Origin: Methylibium sp. Root1272
GTDB taxonomy: Bacteria > Pseudomonadota > Gammaproteobacteria > Burkholderiales > Burkholderiaceae_C
DNA: 64,000 nt
Reading direction: 5' to 3'
Assembly (NCBI RefSeq): GCF_001425905.1
Contig: NZ_LMDY01000015.1
Coordinates: 186,001 to 250,000, forward strand
Of the stretch, positions 17,315 through 26,452 are shown one piece after another. Position numbers and translations under genes: made by a program. How positions within the stretch are numbered: the stretch's first letter is position 1; the number at the start of each line of letters is the position of its first letter. The notes beneath the pieces are model-generated. The model saw only the letters and a program-made list of their open reading frames with translations, did not search any database and had not been told where the DNA came from.

Positions 17315-17977
17315 CTACAAGGCCGCCGCCGTCCGCAATCTCGACGCGACACCCTGCGCGGCCAGACGTGCCTGCAGCAGGCGCTGCAGCGCGGCATGCG
17401 CTGCAGCCAGATCGAACGACGGATCGATCAGGGCACGGACGGCCAGGCCGTCGAGCGCGGCGGCGACCACCGCGCTCAGCGAGGACAGATCGTCGAGCTC
17501 GGTCGCCGCCGCGGCGGCGACCGAGGCCAGTTGACGGCCCATTTCGGATTCCGCGTCGCTGTGACGCTGCGCGGCGGCCTCCGCCACCACCGGGTCGCGC
17601 AAGGCAGCGCTGTCGATGTCGGCGGACAGGCGGATCCGATCCGAGGTGACGAGCCGCCCGGCTCGCCCGAACCAGGGCCCGGCGTCTGAATCGTCGCCGG
17701 TCTGCAGTGGCGGGTCTTCCGCGCGCAGGCGACGCGCGCCGGCGCCGACCAAGGCCGCGATCAGTTCGCCCTTCGACTCGAAGTAGTAATGCGCCAGTCC
17801 GAGCGCCACACCGGCTTCCCGGGCCACGCGCCGCATCGACAGCTTCCCGATGCCGTCGGCCAGCAGCACGTCGAGCGCGGCCTCGACGATCAGCGTGCGC
17901 TTGTCACTGGCAGTGGCGGGGCCACCGCCAGCCGGATCGTCGGTGCGCGTCAGCAGGGGATCGAGCCAGTCGGACAT
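17315..17977 (-). CDS. TetR-family transcriptional regulator
   Basis: A 220-residue repressor. The N-terminal helix-turn-helix (about residues 28-75) has KRTLIVEAALDVLLADGIG and the recognition region SMRRVAREAGVALGLAHYYF, which is close to the BetI-like subgroup. The C-terminal ligand domain is alanine-rich and variable, so the inducer is unknown. The gene is convergent with the exported-protein gene and divergent from the PepSY gene, with 208 bases between starts that contain repeated GCGTTC(A/G)A motifs. Autoregulation and control of the PepSY gene are plausible but inferred. Confidence 0.85.
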   Translation of the reverse strand: MSDWLDPLLTRTDDPAGGGPATASDKRTLIVEAALDVLLADGIGKLSMRRVAREAGVALGLAHYYFESKGELIAALVGAGARRLRAEDPPLQTGDDSDAGPWFGRAGRLVTSDRIRLSADIDSAALRDPVVAEAAAQRHSDAESEMGRQLASVAAAAATELDDLSSLSAVVAAALDGLAVRALIDPSFDLAAAHAALQRLLQARLAAQGVASRLRTAAAL

Positions 17978-18057
17978 CGGGCCAAGGACTTGGAGGGGCG
18001 TTCAAGCGACGCGTTCGACGCGACGCAGGGAGTGTTGCGCAGCCACGCACCGCTTTC

Positions 18058-18076
18058 GATCGAACAGGCGTTCAAA
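18058..18076. promoter_or_regulatory. Candidate TetR operator between divergent genes
   Basis: GAAC-AGGC-GTTC (18062-18073) is an interrupted palindrome inside a TTTGAAC / GTTCGAT context on the minus strand. The motif GCGTTC(A/G)A recurs at about 17999 and 18011 in the same intergenic region. This is the kind of half-site spacing used by many TetR proteins, but it is short and could be chance. Confidence 0.3.
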
Positions 18077-18185
18077 CCTGCAGGTCGGGAGAAAATCCTG
18101 TTGCACACAGCGCGATCCGCTGCTTGTCCCCGACGTCCTGATTCGCTTTCCAGTCTGCCCCTCTCCCGCATCAGAAAGGTCCACC

Positions 18186-18752
18186 ATGCATCTGCATCGA
18201 ACAACGCGTCGCCGTACGCTGCACGAGGCACTCCCGCTCGTCGCTGCGATCTCGGTTCTTGCCTTCTGGAGCGCCGGCGCGGCCGCGGTGCCGAAGATCC
18301 CCAAGGTCAGCGTCGGCATCGAGAAATGCATCCCGACGGTGCTGGCCAAGCACCCGGGCACCGTGCTGCAGGTCGTGCTGAAGCCGGAGGACGGCAAGCC
18401 GGTGTGGGAGATCGAGGTCGACGGCAAGGACGGCAAGCTCTGGGACGTCGAATGCAGCGGCGCCACCGGCAAGATCGTCGAGAGCGAGCAGCGCTTCAAG
18501 TCGGCCGACGAGGCCGGCTTCAAGGACAAGGCCAAGATCAGCGAGGCCGACGCTACCAAGATCGCGCTGGCCAAGCACCCGGGCAAGGTCGAGCGTGTCG
18601 AGTACGAAATCGAGGCCGACGGGACGCCGGTCTACGAGTTCGACATCGAGTTGGCGAACGGCGACGACATTCGCGTCGAGGTCGATGCGGTGACCGGCAA
18701 GCTGCACGAGGCCCACGCGGAGCTGATCGAGATCGGCCGCCTGCCCAAGTGA
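18186..18752 (+). CDS. Exported PepSY-domain protein
   Basis: A 188-residue protein with an N-terminal export signal (a basic stretch then LPLVAAISVLAFWSAGAAA). Two PepSY-like repeats follow. The first covers about residues 40-100 (KHPGTVLQVVLKPEDGKPVW then a GKIVES turn) and the second about 120-185 (ATKIALAKHPGKVERVEYEI then VDAVTGKLHEA). PepSY domains are thought to inhibit peptidases or bind in the periplasm; the exact function is not known. It is divergent from a TetR gene that may control it. Confidence 0.85.
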   Translation: MHLHRTTRRRTLHEALPLVAAISVLAFWSAGAAAVPKIPKVSVGIEKCIPTVLAKHPGTVLQVVLKPEDGKPVWEIEVDGKDGKLWDVECSGATGKIVESEQRFKSADEAGFKDKAKISEADATKIALAKHPGKVERVEYEIEADGTPVYEFDIELANGDDIRVEVDAVTGKLHEAHAELIEIGRLPK

Positions 18753-18819
18753 CGCGCGGTCGTCCCGCCGCGGCGCGGCCCCGTCGGGCTGCCTCGTAGA
18801 ATGCGGGCTTCGACCCAGC

Positions 18820-18849
18820 GGAAACGGCGCCCCATGGGCGCCGTTTTCC
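18820..18849 (+). terminator. Stem-loop with T run between the PepSY gene and valS
   Basis: GGAAACGGCGCC and GGCGCCGTTTTCC form a strong stem followed by TTTTCC, ending 14 bases before the valS ATG at 18863. It may terminate the PepSY transcript. Because it abuts valS it could also act on the valS leader if transcription begins upstream. Confidence 0.45.
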
Positions 18850-18862
18850 TTCCAGGCCTGCC

Positions 18863-21688
18863 ATGACCGAACTCGCGAAATCCTTCGAACCCGGCCCGAT
18901 CGAGGCCAAGTGGGCTCCCGTCTGGGAGCAGCGCGGCCTGTTCGTGCCGACGCTCGACGCCGCAAAGCCCTCGTTCGCCATCCAGTTGCCGCCGCCCAAC
19001 GTGACCGGCGTGCTGCACATGGGGCATGCGTTCAACCAGACCATCATGGACGCGCTGACGCGCTACCACCGCATGCAGGGCGCGAACACGCTGTGGGTGC
19101 CGGGCACCGACCACGCCGGCATCGCGACGCAGATCGTCGTCGAGCGCCAGCTGGAACAGCAGGGGCAGAGCCGTCACGACCTGGGCCGCAAGAACTTCGT
19201 CGCCAAGGTGTGGGAGTGGAAGGAGCACTCGGGCTCGACGATCACGCAGCAGATGCGCCGGGTCGGCGCCAGCGTGGACTGGCAGCACGAGTACTTCACC
19301 ATGGACGAGAAGCTGTCGCCGGTGGTGACGGACACCTTCGTGCAGCTCTACGAGCAGGGCCTGATCTACCGCGGCAAGCGGCTGGTGAACTGGGACCCGG
19401 TGCTGAAGTCGGCGGTCTCGGACCTGGAGGTGGAGAGCGAGGAGGAAGACGGCTTCCTGTGGCACATCCGCTACCCGCTGGCCGACGGGAGCGGCTCGCT
19501 CGTCGTGGCCACGACGCGGCCGGAGACGATGCTGGGCGACACCGCGGTGATGGTGCACCCCGAGGACGAGCGCTACGCGGCGCTGATCGGCAAGCAGGTG
19601 GCGCTGCCGCTGTGCAACCGCACGGTCCCGGTGATCGCCGACGACTACGTCGACCGCGCCTTCGGCACCGGTGTGGTCAAGGTCACGCCGGCACACGACT
19701 TCAACGACTACGCGGTCGGCCAGCGCCACGGGCTGCCGGTGATCGGCATCCTGACGCTGGACGCGAAGGTCAACGATGCGGCGCCCGAGGCGTATCGCGG
19801 GCTGGACCGCTTCGTGGCGCGCAAGAAGGTCGTCGCCGACCTCGAGGCCCAGGGCCTCCTGGTCGAGGTGAAGAAGCACAAGCTGATGGTGCCGCGCTGC
19901 GCGCGCACCGGTCAGGTGGTCGAGCCGATGCTGACCGACCAGTGGTTCGTCGCCGTCAGCAAGCCGGGCCCGGACGGCAGGAGCATCGCGCAGAAGGCGA
20001 TCGATGCGGTCGCCTCGGGCGAAGTGAAGTTCGTGCCCGAGAACTGGGTCAACACCTACGACCAGTGGATGAAGAACATCCAGGACTGGTGCATCTCGCG
20101 CCAGCTCTGGTGGGGCCACCAGATCCCGGCCTGGTACGGCAGCGGCGGTGAGCTGTTCGTCGCGCGCAGCGAGGACGAGGCGCGGGCCAAGGCGCGTGCG
20201 GCCGGCTACGACGGCACGCTGACGCGCGACGAGGACGTGCTCGACACCTGGTACTCGTCGGCGCTGGTGCCGTTCTCGTCGCTGGGCTGGCCGCGGCAGA
20301 CGAAGGAGCTCGAGCTCTTCCTGCCCTCGAGCGTGCTGGTCACCGGCTACGAGATCATCTTCTTCTGGGTCGCCCGGATGATCATGATGACGACTCACTT
20401 CACCGGCCGCGTGCCGTTCCGCACCGTCTACATCCACGGCATGGTGCGCGACGGCGAAGGCAAGAAGATGAGCAAGTCCGAAGGGAACGTGCTCGACCCG
20501 GTGGACCTGATCCAGGGCGTGGACCTCGACACGCTGGTGAAGAAGAGCACCACCGGCCTGCGCAAGCCCGAGACCGCGCCGAAGGTCGCCGCGCGCGTGA
20601 AGAAGGAATTTCCCGAGGGCATGCCCGCCTACGGCGCCGACGCGCTGCGCTTCACGATGGCCAGCTACGCGAGTCTGGGCCGCAACATCAATTTCGACAC
20701 CAAGCGCTGCGAGGGCTATCGCAATTTCTGCAACAAGCTCTGGAACGCGACGCGCTTCGTGCTGATGAACTGCGAAGGCCATGATTGCGGCTTCGCCGAC
20801 CACACGGCCGAGCAGTGCGTGCCGGGCGGCTACCTGGATTTCTCGAACGCAGACCGTTGGATCACCAGCGAGCTGCAGCGTGTCGAGGCGGCGGTGCAGA
20901 AGGGCTTTGCCGAATACCGGCTCGACAACGTGGCGAACGCCGTCTACAGCTTCGTCTGGGACGAGTACTGCGACTGGTATCTCGAGATTGCCAAGGTGCA
21001 GATCGCGACCGGTGACGACGCGATCAAGCGCGCTACCCGCCGCACGTTGATCCGCGTGCTCGAGACAGTGCTGCGCCTCTTGCATCCGTTGACGCCCTTC
21101 ATCACCGAGGAGTTGTGGCAGGCCGTCGCACCGGTCGCGCAGCGCAAGGTCGCCGGCAGCGATGAGTCGATCGCGACGGCGCGCTACCCGCAGCCGCAAC
21201 TGGACCGCATCGACGCCCAGGCCGACGCCTGGGTAGCGAAGCTGAAGGCGCTGGTCGGCGCCTGCCGCAACCTGCGCTCGGAGATGAGCCTCTCACCGGC
21301 CGAGCGCGTGCCGCTGCTGAGTTTTGGCGACGCTGGCTTCATGGCGCAAGCGACACCGTTGCTGAAGGCCCTGGCCAAGCTCAGCGACGTGCGCGTGATC
21401 GACTCGGAAGCCGGCTTCGTGCAGGCCACCACCGCCGCGCCGGTATCGGTGCACGGCGATGCGCGACTGGCGCTGCATGTGGAGATCGATGTGGAGGCCG
21501 AGCGCGAGCGTTTGTCCAAGGAAGTGGCGCGGCTCGAAGGCGAGATCGTCAAGGCTGAAATCAAGCTCGGCAACGAGAGCTTCGTCGCCCGCGCCCCGGC
21601 TGCCGTGGTGGCGCAGGAGCGACAGCGCCTCGCCGATTTCAGCGCGACGCTGGATCGCTTGCGGGCTCAGCGCTCGCGCTTGGGCTGA
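18863..21688 (+). CDS. valS: Valyl-tRNA synthetase
   Basis: A 941-residue class I aminoacyl-tRNA synthetase that charges tRNA-Val. The HIGH-type signature is HMGH near residue 51, with [14 protein letters not shown] around it. KMSKS is intact near 534 ([16 protein letters not shown]). The editing domain that hydrolyses Thr-tRNA-Val lies around 200-350 ([16 protein letters not shown]). The C-terminal coiled-coil arm that binds tRNA covers roughly 875-941 and is rich in Glu, Arg and Lys. Length and domain order are normal. The 3' end overlaps the converging dehydrogenase-like gene by 50 bases. Confidence 0.97.
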   Translation: MTELAKSFEPGPIEAKWAPVWEQRGLFVPTLDAAKPSFAIQLPPPNVTGVLHMGHAFNQTIMDALTRYHRMQGANTLWVPGTDHAGIATQIVVERQLEQQGQSRHDLGRKNFVAKVWEWKEHSGSTITQQMRRVGASVDWQHEYFTMDEKLSPVVTDTFVQLYEQGLIYRGKRLVNWDPVLKSAVSDLEVESEEEDGFLWHIRYPLADGSGSLVVATTRPETMLGDTAVMVHPEDERYAALIGKQVALPLCNRTVPVIADDYVDRAFGTGVVKVTPAHDFNDYAVGQRHGLPVIGILTLDAKVNDAAPEAYRGLDRFVARKKVVADLEAQGLLVEVKKHKLMVPRCARTGQVVEPMLTDQWFVAVSKPGPDGRSIAQKAIDAVASGEVKFVPENWVNTYDQWMKNIQDWCISRQLWWGHQIPAWYGSGGELFVARSEDEARAKARAAGYDGTLTRDEDVLDTWYSSALVPFSSLGWPRQTKELELFLPSSVLVTGYEIIFFWVARMIMMTTHFTGRVPFRTVYIHGMVRDGEGKKMSKSEGNVLDPVDLIQGVDLDTLVKKSTTGLRKPETAPKVAARVKKEFPEGMPAYGADALRFTMASYASLGRNINFDTKRCEGYRNFCNKLWNATRFVLMNCEGHDCGFADHTAEQCVPGGYLDFSNADRWITSELQRVEAAVQKGFAEYRLDNVANAVYSFVWDEYCDWYLEIAKVQIATGDDAIKRATRRTLIRVLETVLRLLHPLTPFITEELWQAVAPVAQRKVAGSDESIATARYPQPQLDRIDAQADAWVAKLKALVGACRNLRSEMSLSPAERVPLLSFGDAGFMAQATPLLKALAKLSDVRVIDSEAGFVQATTAAPVSVHGDARLALHVEIDVEAERERLSKEVARLEGEIVKAEIKLGNESFVARAPAAVVAQERQRLADFSATLDRLRAQRSRLG

Positions 21689-22766
21689 GCCGGGCTTCGT
21701 CGGCCTCGGCCGACAGCGGGGGCCGCGGCGGATCGAGATCGTCTTCGTCGTCCTCGACGACGACGGCACCGTCTGTCGGCAGGTCATCGGGCTGCGCACT
21801 CAGCGGCGCCGGACCCGACACCGGGCCGTGCGGCGGCGACACCGCCACGCGAAGTTCGCGTGCCAACGGCGGGGTCTGGCTGAGAATCTCGTCGAGCCGC
21901 TGGGCCACAGCCCAGACGCTCCGGACGCGCGACTCCTGCGTGTAGCCGGCCAGCCGCGAGGTCGTGTGCAGGTTGGGTGCGCCGTTCAGCGGCCGGCCCG
22001 GATCGAGCAGCCCGGGCTCCACGCTGTCGAGCCAGGCGCTCGCGATGCGGCCGCTGCGCAGCGCCATTGCCAATGAGGCCTCGTCGAACAGCGCCGAATG
22101 CGAGGTGCTGACCAGCACCTGCCCCGGCTTGCACTGCGGCAGGTAGCGCTCGCCGAACAGGCCCTGATAACGGCTGTAGTAGGGCAATTGCACGCAGACG
22201 GCGTCGGCTGTCTCGAGCAGCTCGCGCAAACCCATTGCCTCGATGCGCCAGCGGCCCCAGAGAATGTCGCTCGCGTGCAAGGTCGGGTCGTAGCCGACCA
22301 GCCGCGTGCCGAAGCCGCTGAGCATGGCCGAAAGCGAGCGCGCCGCCGGCGCCAAGCCCACCAGACCGACCGTCACCGAGGCCAGTTCGCGGCCGGTCGT
22401 GACCCGGCCGCCACCGGCGCCCGGGCGCAGCAGGGTGATCAGCGCGCCGATCATGAACTCGGCCTCGGCCGGCGCCGTGGCGGCTGCGCCCCGCACCAAC
22501 TCGACGCCCGCGCGCGAGCAGGCATCGACATCGATGTTCTCCAGTCCGGGCTCGACGCGTGCCACGGCACGCAGCAAGGGAGCGAACGACAGCGCCTCGG
22601 AATCGATCCGCAGCTGCGGCGGCAGCACCGCGGCGCGCACGTTGAACAGCGTCTGGCGGAAAGCGCGCGCATCGCGCGCCAGTTCGGGCGCATAGCGCAC
22701 CCGGTGCCGAGCCTGCAACCAGCTCAGTACCTCGCTTTCGATCGGTTCGACAATCAGCAGATCCAT
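21639..22766 (-). CDS. 2-hydroxyacid dehydrogenase-like protein with altered catalytic residues
   Basis: A 375-residue protein with the two-domain D-isomer-specific 2-hydroxyacid dehydrogenase architecture and a ~65-residue C-terminal tail rich in Pro, Asp, Glu and Ala. By alignment with the usual family motifs, the dinucleotide loop GxGxxG is changed (GLAPAA at 137-142). The catalytic Arg of the NxxRGxxVDE motif is His ([11 protein letters not shown]223). The catalytic His of TPHIAG is Arg (TTSRLAG, R271), while the Glu (E250) is kept. Classical NAD-dependent activity therefore looks unlikely, and a structural or regulatory role is inferred. The alignment is by eye. It is divergent from galU. 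Confidence 0.75.
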   Translation of the reverse strand: MDLLIVEPIESEVLSWLQARHRVRYAPELARDARAFRQTLFNVRAAVLPPQLRIDSEALSFAPLLRAVARVEPGLENIDVDACSRAGVELVRGAAATAPAEAEFMIGALITLLRPGAGGGRVTTGRELASVTVGLVGLAPAARSLSAMLSGFGTRLVGYDPTLHASDILWGRWRIEAMGLRELLETADAVCVQLPYYSRYQGLFGERYLPQCKPGQVLVSTSHSALFDEASLAMALRSGRIASAWLDSVEPGLLDPGRPLNGAPNLHTTSRLAGYTQESRVRSVWAVAQRLDEILSQTPPLARELRVAVSPPHGPVSGPAPLSAQPDDLPTDGAVVVEDDEDDLDPPRPPLSAEADEARLSPSASAEPASDPASR

Positions 22767-22887
22767 GGCGGCCGATGATGACTCAAGCCGGACCGTGACA
22801 TAAGTTCACAAGCCCACTTGACCAGGGGAGCGCGTGACAGAAGCTGCATGACAGAATGATTCGAACTTCTCTCACGATTGTAAGTAC

Positions 22888-23754
22888 ATGCTGATCAACA
22901 AGGCGATCTTCCCCGTGGCCGGCCTCGGCACCCGATTCCTGCCGGCCACCAAGGCGCAGCCCAAGGAAATGCTGCCGGTCGTCGACAAGCCCCTGATCCA
23001 GTATGCCGTCGAGGAGGCCTACGCCGCCGGCATCCGCGAGATGATTTTCGTGACAGGACGCAGCAAGCGCCCGATCGAGGATCACTTCGACATGGCGTAC
23101 GAGCTCGAGATGGAGCTCGAGGCCGCCGGCAAGGCCGAACTGCTGGAATTGGTCCGCCAGGTCAAGCCCGACGACATGGAATGCGTCTACGTGCGCCAGT
23201 CCAAGATGCTGGGCCTGGGGCATGCGGTGCTGTGCGCCGAGCGGCTGGTGCGCAATGAACCCTTCGCGGTCCTGCTGGCCGACGACCTGATGGTCGGCGA
23301 GAAGCCCATCCTGACGCAGATGGTCGAGCAGTTCGACGAGTGGCGCGCCTCGATCCTCGCGGTGCAGGAGGTGCCCGAGGACCAGACCCGCCGCTACGGC
23401 ATCGTTGCCGGCACGCCGGTGAACGACCGCATGATGGACGTGTCCCGCATCGTCGAGAAGCCGGCTCCGGCCGACGCGCCGTCACGCCTCGGCGTGGCCG
23501 GACGCTACATCCTGATGCCGGACGTCTTCACCGAGATCCGCAGCCAGCCGCGCGGCGTGGGTGGCGAGATCCAGCTGACCGACGGCATTGCCGGCCTGCT
23601 GCGCCGCCAGAAGGTGTTCGCCTACACCTACGAGGGCAAGCGCTACGATTGCGGCAGCAAGGAAGGCTTCCTGCAAGCCAACATCGAGCTGGGCATGGCC
23701 CATCCGCAGATCGGTGCCAGCGTGCGCGAGTACCTGAAGACGCTGGCGCTCTGA
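22888..23754 (+). CDS. galU: UTP--glucose-1-phosphate uridylyltransferase
   Basis: A 288-residue nucleotidyltransferase. The N-terminal motif [20 protein letters not shown] and the [13 protein letters not shown] segment are diagnostic of Gal[11 protein letters not shown] carries the metal-binding Asp, IVEKPAP the second conserved region, and [12 protein letters not shown] the C-terminal part. The enzyme makes UDP-glucose for exopolysaccharide, LPS core and trehalose synthesis. The ATG at 22888 fits the family start. The 121-base upstream gap carries repeated GTGACA(G/T) motifs and is shared with the divergent dehydrogenase-like gene. A terminator follows the stop. Confidence 0.95.
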   Translation: MLINKAIFPVAGLGTRFLPATKAQPKEMLPVVDKPLIQYAVEEAYAAGIREMIFVTGRSKRPIEDHFDMAYELEMELEAAGKAELLELVRQVKPDDMECVYVRQSKMLGLGHAVLCAERLVRNEPFAVLLADDLMVGEKPILTQMVEQFDEWRASILAVQEVPEDQTRRYGIVAGTPVNDRMMDVSRIVEKPAPADAPSRLGVAGRYILMPDVFTEIRSQPRGVGGEIQLTDGIAGLLRRQKVFAYTYEGKRYDCGSKEGFLQANIELGMAHPQIGASVREYLKTLAL

Positions 23755-23778
23755 CCCGGAACGGCGCCCCCGTTCGCG

Positions 23779-23803
23779 AAAAAGCCGCCCGAGGGCGGCT
23801 TTT
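23779..23803. terminator. Bidirectional terminator between galU and the TusA-like gene
   Basis: AAAAGCCGCC and GGCGGCTTTT form a perfect stem around a short CGAG loop, with A and T runs on both sides. It lies between the converging galU and tusA-like genes and serves both. Confidence 0.8.
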
Positions 23804-23824
23804 CTCATCACTTGTCCGCCGACG

Positions 23825-24052
23825 TCAGCGCCGGCGCAACCAGTGGATGAACTCCTCACCGGCCGTCTGCTGGTCGACCAGTTCATTGCCGGTCTGGCGG
23901 GCGAAGGCCTGGAAGTCGCGCACCGAGCCGGGGTCGGTAGCGACGACCTTCAGCGTCTGACCGCTGCTCATGTCGGCCAGTGCCTTCTTCGCCTTCAGGA
24001 TCGGCAGAGGGCAGTTCAGCCCCCGTGTGTCGAGTTCCTTGTTCGCTTCCAT
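23825..24052 (-). CDS. TusA/SirA-family sulfur carrier protein
   Basis: A 75-residue protein with the TusA fold. The invariant motif is DTRGLNCPLPILKAKKAL, with the sulfur-carrying Cys near residue 14 in the CPLP sequence. C-terminal elements GQTLKVVATDPGS and WLRRR fit the family. TusA-like proteins relay persulfide sulfur for tRNA thiouridine, molybdenum cofactor or sulfur oxidation. The neighbours (Nudix and cysM) do not define which. I chose the ATG at 24052; a longer frame upstream lacks family features. Its stop is 22 bases from the shared terminator. Confidence 0.88.
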   Translation of the reverse strand: MEANKELDTRGLNCPLPILKAKKALADMSSGQTLKVVATDPGSVRDFQAFARQTGNELVDQQTAGEEFIHWLRRR

Positions 24053-24075
24053 CGATATCCCCCGTTGCAACGATT

Positions 24076-24618
24076 CTAGGCCGACGCGCGGCCCCATTCG
24101 ATCCACTGCGGCTCGATGCCGCGGGCGCGCTGCCAGTCGGCCAGTGCATACCCGGTGCCGGCGGTCCAGCACTTCACCTCGGCCGGCTCGAACAGGCGGT
24201 ACTCGACCAGTTCCGGCGACAGCACGATCTCACCCTGCGCCCTCACGTGGTAGGCCACGATGAGCTGGTTCATCCGCTGAAAATCATAGACACCGATCAG
24301 CTCGACGCTGCTGGCAACCAGCGCGGTCTCTTCCAGCACCTCGCGCGCGATACCCTCCTGCGGGGTCTCGCCGGCCTCCATGAAACCGGTGATCAGACCG
24401 AAGTTCCTGCCCGCCCAGGCCGCGTTGCGCGCCAGCAGCAGGCGGCCGTCGCGATCCTCGCATTCCAGCACCGCCGCCAGCACCGGCGTGGGGTTGTTCC
24501 AGTGGGTCCAGGTGCACTGGGGGCAACGCAGCCGGGACTTGTCGCCGCCGTCCTCGGCCGCGACGATCCATTCGAGCGCGCTGGCACAGTTCGGACAGAA
24601 CCGGAACGCGTGCGACAT
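24076..24618 (-). CDS. Nudix hydrolase with N-terminal zinc ribbon
   Basis: A 180-residue protein. The first 40 residues hold two Cys pairs (FCPNC and RCPQC) of a zinc ribbon as in NudC-type NADH pyrophosphatases and related proteins. The Nudix box is GFMEAGETPQEGIAREVLEE, with the usual Gly of the EExG end replaced by Ala (EETALV). The Nudix glutamates are intact, so hydrolase activity is expected. It lacks the typical NudC SQPWPFP element, so the substrate is uncertain. It starts 8 bases after the cysM stop and 24 bases before the TusA-like gene, so cysM, this gene and the TusA-like gene may form one transcript. Confidence 0.85.
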   Translation of the reverse strand: MSHAFRFCPNCASALEWIVAAEDGGDKSRLRCPQCTWTHWNNPTPVLAAVLECEDRDGRLLLARNAAWAGRNFGLITGFMEAGETPQEGIAREVLEETALVASSVELIGVYDFQRMNQLIVAYHVRAQGEIVLSPELVEYRLFEPAEVKCWTAGTGYALADWQRARGIEPQWIEWGRASA

Positions 24619-24625
24619 CGAAGGC

Positions 24626-25531
24626 TCAGGCCGGGAAGACCCCGGTCGACAGATAGCGGTCGCCGCGGTCGCAGACGATGAACACGATGGTCGCGTTCTC
24701 GACAGTCCTGGCGACCTCCAGCGCGGCCCACAGTGCCCCAGCCGCCGAAATGCCGGCGAACAGACCTTCTTCGCGTGCCAGCCGCCGTGCCATGTCCTCG
24801 GCGTCCGACTGGCTGACGTTGATGGTCTCGTCGACACGGCTGGGCTCGTAGATCTTCGGCAGGTAGGCCTCGGGCCACTTGCGGATGCCGGGGATCCGCG
24901 AGCCTTCGCTGGGCTGCGCGCCGATGATACGCACGCCGGGGTTCTTCGACTTCAGATAGGTGGATACGCCGGTGATCGTGCCGGTGGTGCCCATCGCGCT
25001 GACGAAGTGCGTGATCTGCCCCTCGGTGTCGTCCCAGATCTCCGGGCCGGTGGTCTCGACGTGGACGCGCGGGTTGTCGGCATTGGCGAACTGGTCGAGC
25101 ACCCGGCCCTTGCCTTCGCGCTGCAGCCGCTCGGCCAGGTCGCGCGCGTACTCCATGCCGCCGGCCTTGGGTGTCAGCACCAGTTCGGCTCCGAAGGCGC
25201 GCATCGACTGCGCCCGCTCGATCGACAGATCCTCCGGCATGATCAGCAGCATGCGGTAGCCGCGGATGGCCGCTGCCATCGCCAGCGCGATGCCGGTGTT
25301 GCCCGAGGTGGCCTCGATCAGGGTGTCGCCCGGCTTGATCTCGCCGCGTTCCTCGGCGCGGCGGATCATGCTGATGGCCGGACGGTCCTTCACCGACCCC
25401 GCCGGGTTGTTGCCCTCGAGCTTGCCGAGGATCACGTTGCCGCGCCGCTCGTTCTCGGCGCCCGGCAGGCGCACCAGGCGAACCAGCGGGGTTCGGCCGA
25501 TCGTGTCTTCAACGGTCAGATAACGAGGCAT
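24626..25531 (-). CDS. cysM: Cysteine synthase B (O-acetylserine sulfhydrylase)
   Basis: A 301-residue PLP enzyme of the cysteine synthase family. The PLP lysine is K49 in NNPAGSVKDRPA. The substrate loop EATSGNTGIALA near 80 and the phosphate-binding loop MGTTGTITG near 180 are intact. The sequence around WDDTEGQITHF and SEGSRIPGIRKWPEAYLP is more like CysM than CysK. CysM accepts thiosulfate as well as sulfide and makes cysteine or S-sulfocysteine. The ATG at 25531 has a good ribosome-binding site (AGAAAGGTGCCCCG). It is probably the first gene of a short sulfur-related transcript with the Nudix and TusA-like genes. Confidence 0.93.
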   Translation of the reverse strand: MPRYLTVEDTIGRTPLVRLVRLPGAENERRGNVILGKLEGNNPAGSVKDRPAISMIRRAEERGEIKPGDTLIEATSGNTGIALAMAAAIRGYRMLLIMPEDLSIERAQSMRAFGAELVLTPKAGGMEYARDLAERLQREGKGRVLDQFANADNPRVHVETTGPEIWDDTEGQITHFVSAMGTTGTITGVSTYLKSKNPGVRIIGAQPSEGSRIPGIRKWPEAYLPKIYEPSRVDETINVSQSDAEDMARRLAREEGLFAGISAAGALWAALEVARTVENATIVFIVCDRGDRYLSTGVFPA

Positions 25532-25603
25532 CGGGGCACCTTTCTGAGGCAATTGTGGCAGCAGCCCAAAGTCCCCGTGGCAGAATCGCCGCGACTCATC
25601 CGT

Positions 25604-25688
25604 GCCTCGGTGGCGAAATCGGTAGACGCGCGGGACTCAAAATCCCGTTCAGCAATGAGTGTCGGTTCGAGTCCGACCCGAGGCACCA
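25604..25688 (+). tRNA. tRNA-Leu (anticodon CAA)
   Basis: A class II tRNA of 85 bases with an encoded CCA end. The acceptor stem is GCCTCGG/CCGAGGC. The anticodon loop CTCAAAA gives anticodon CAA, which reads UUG (Leu). A long variable arm follows, then the T loop GGTTCGAGTCC. It is 72 bases upstream of the cysM start on the opposite strand and 48 bases before the rhomboid gene. Confidence 0.95.
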
Positions 25689-25736
25689 CTCCCCCATGCA
25701 CCGGCAGCCGCGCTGCAGCCGACCCGCCCGCGCCAC

Positions 25737-26327
25737 ATGCCTCCATTGCCCCCGATCACCCAGGCCCTGATCCTGATCAACGTCGCGGTGTTCTGCCTCG
25801 ACCAGTTCCTCGGCCTGTGGTTCACGCGGCTGTTCGCGCTGTGGCCCCTGGGCGGTGGCTTCATGCCCTGGCAGGTAGCGAGCTATGCCTTCCTGCACGG
25901 CGGCATCGGCCACTTGTTCTTCAACATGCTGGGCCTGTGGATGTTCGGCGCGGAGCTCGAGCGCCTGTGGGGAACGAAGCGCTTCGTGCAGTTCTACGGC
26001 GCCAGCGTGCTGGCTGCCGCGGCAGCGCAATTGCTGGTGGCTTGGCTGCTCAACTCGCCCTATCCGACCGTCGGGGCCTCGGGCGGCCTGTTCGGCCTGC
26101 TGCTGGCCTTCGGAATGCTGTTCCCGAACCGCACCATCATGCCGCTGTTCCCGCCCATCCCGATGAAGGCGCGCACCTTCGTGATGGTGTTCGGCGGCCT
26201 GGAACTGTTGCTCGGCTTCATCAGCCCGACCGGCGGAGTCGCGCACTTTGCCCACCTGGGCGGAATGGCCGGGGGCTGGCTGATGATCCGCTACTGGCGC
26301 GGCCAGGCCCCGTTCGGTCGGCACTGA
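25737..26327 (+). CDS. Rhomboid-family intramembrane serine protease
   Basis: A 196-residue six-helix membrane protein. The catalytic Ser is S115 in GASGGLFG, the catalytic His is H173 in AHFAHLGGMAGG, and the oxyanion-site Asn is N63 in HLFFNMLGL. All are intact, so the protein should cleave transmembrane substrates inside the bilayer. Length and topology match the minimal bacterial six-TM rhomboids, without an added N-terminal domain. The ATG at 25737 follows the tRNA-Leu; a longer frame into the tRNA is not real. The native substrate is unknown. Confidence 0.9.
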   Translation: MPPLPPITQALILINVAVFCLDQFLGLWFTRLFALWPLGGGFMPWQVASYAFLHGGIGHLFFNMLGLWMFGAELERLWGTKRFVQFYGASVLAAAAAQLLVAWLLNSPYPTVGASGGLFGLLLAFGMLFPNRTIMPLFPPIPMKARTFVMVFGGLELLLGFISPTGGVAHFAHLGGMAGGWLMIRYWRGQAPFGRH

Positions 26328-26452
26328 GGTCGGCCCCGGCGCGAAGCCCGGGCCCTCGCTCTCGCTCCCGTTTTTCGCCTGGCGCAAAGCCCTCAGGTTC
26401 CCATCGGGTTCGACGGCGGTTCATGCTGCGATCACCCCTTGTGGAGGTCGCG

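Noticed and set aside
18753-18862. tRNA-responsive (T-box) leader before valS
   Set aside because: No specifier or antiterminator structure; the only hairpin is a simple terminator-like stem, and T-boxes are not expected in this group.
18632-21199. 855-codon open frame antisense to valS
   Set aside because: Antisense shadow of a complete valyl-tRNA synthetase with intact HIGH and KMSKS motifs.
22834-22854. Pho box upstream of galU
   Set aside because: The two half-sites are 14 bases apart, not 11, so they do not form a standard PhoB site. Kept only as a repeat observation.
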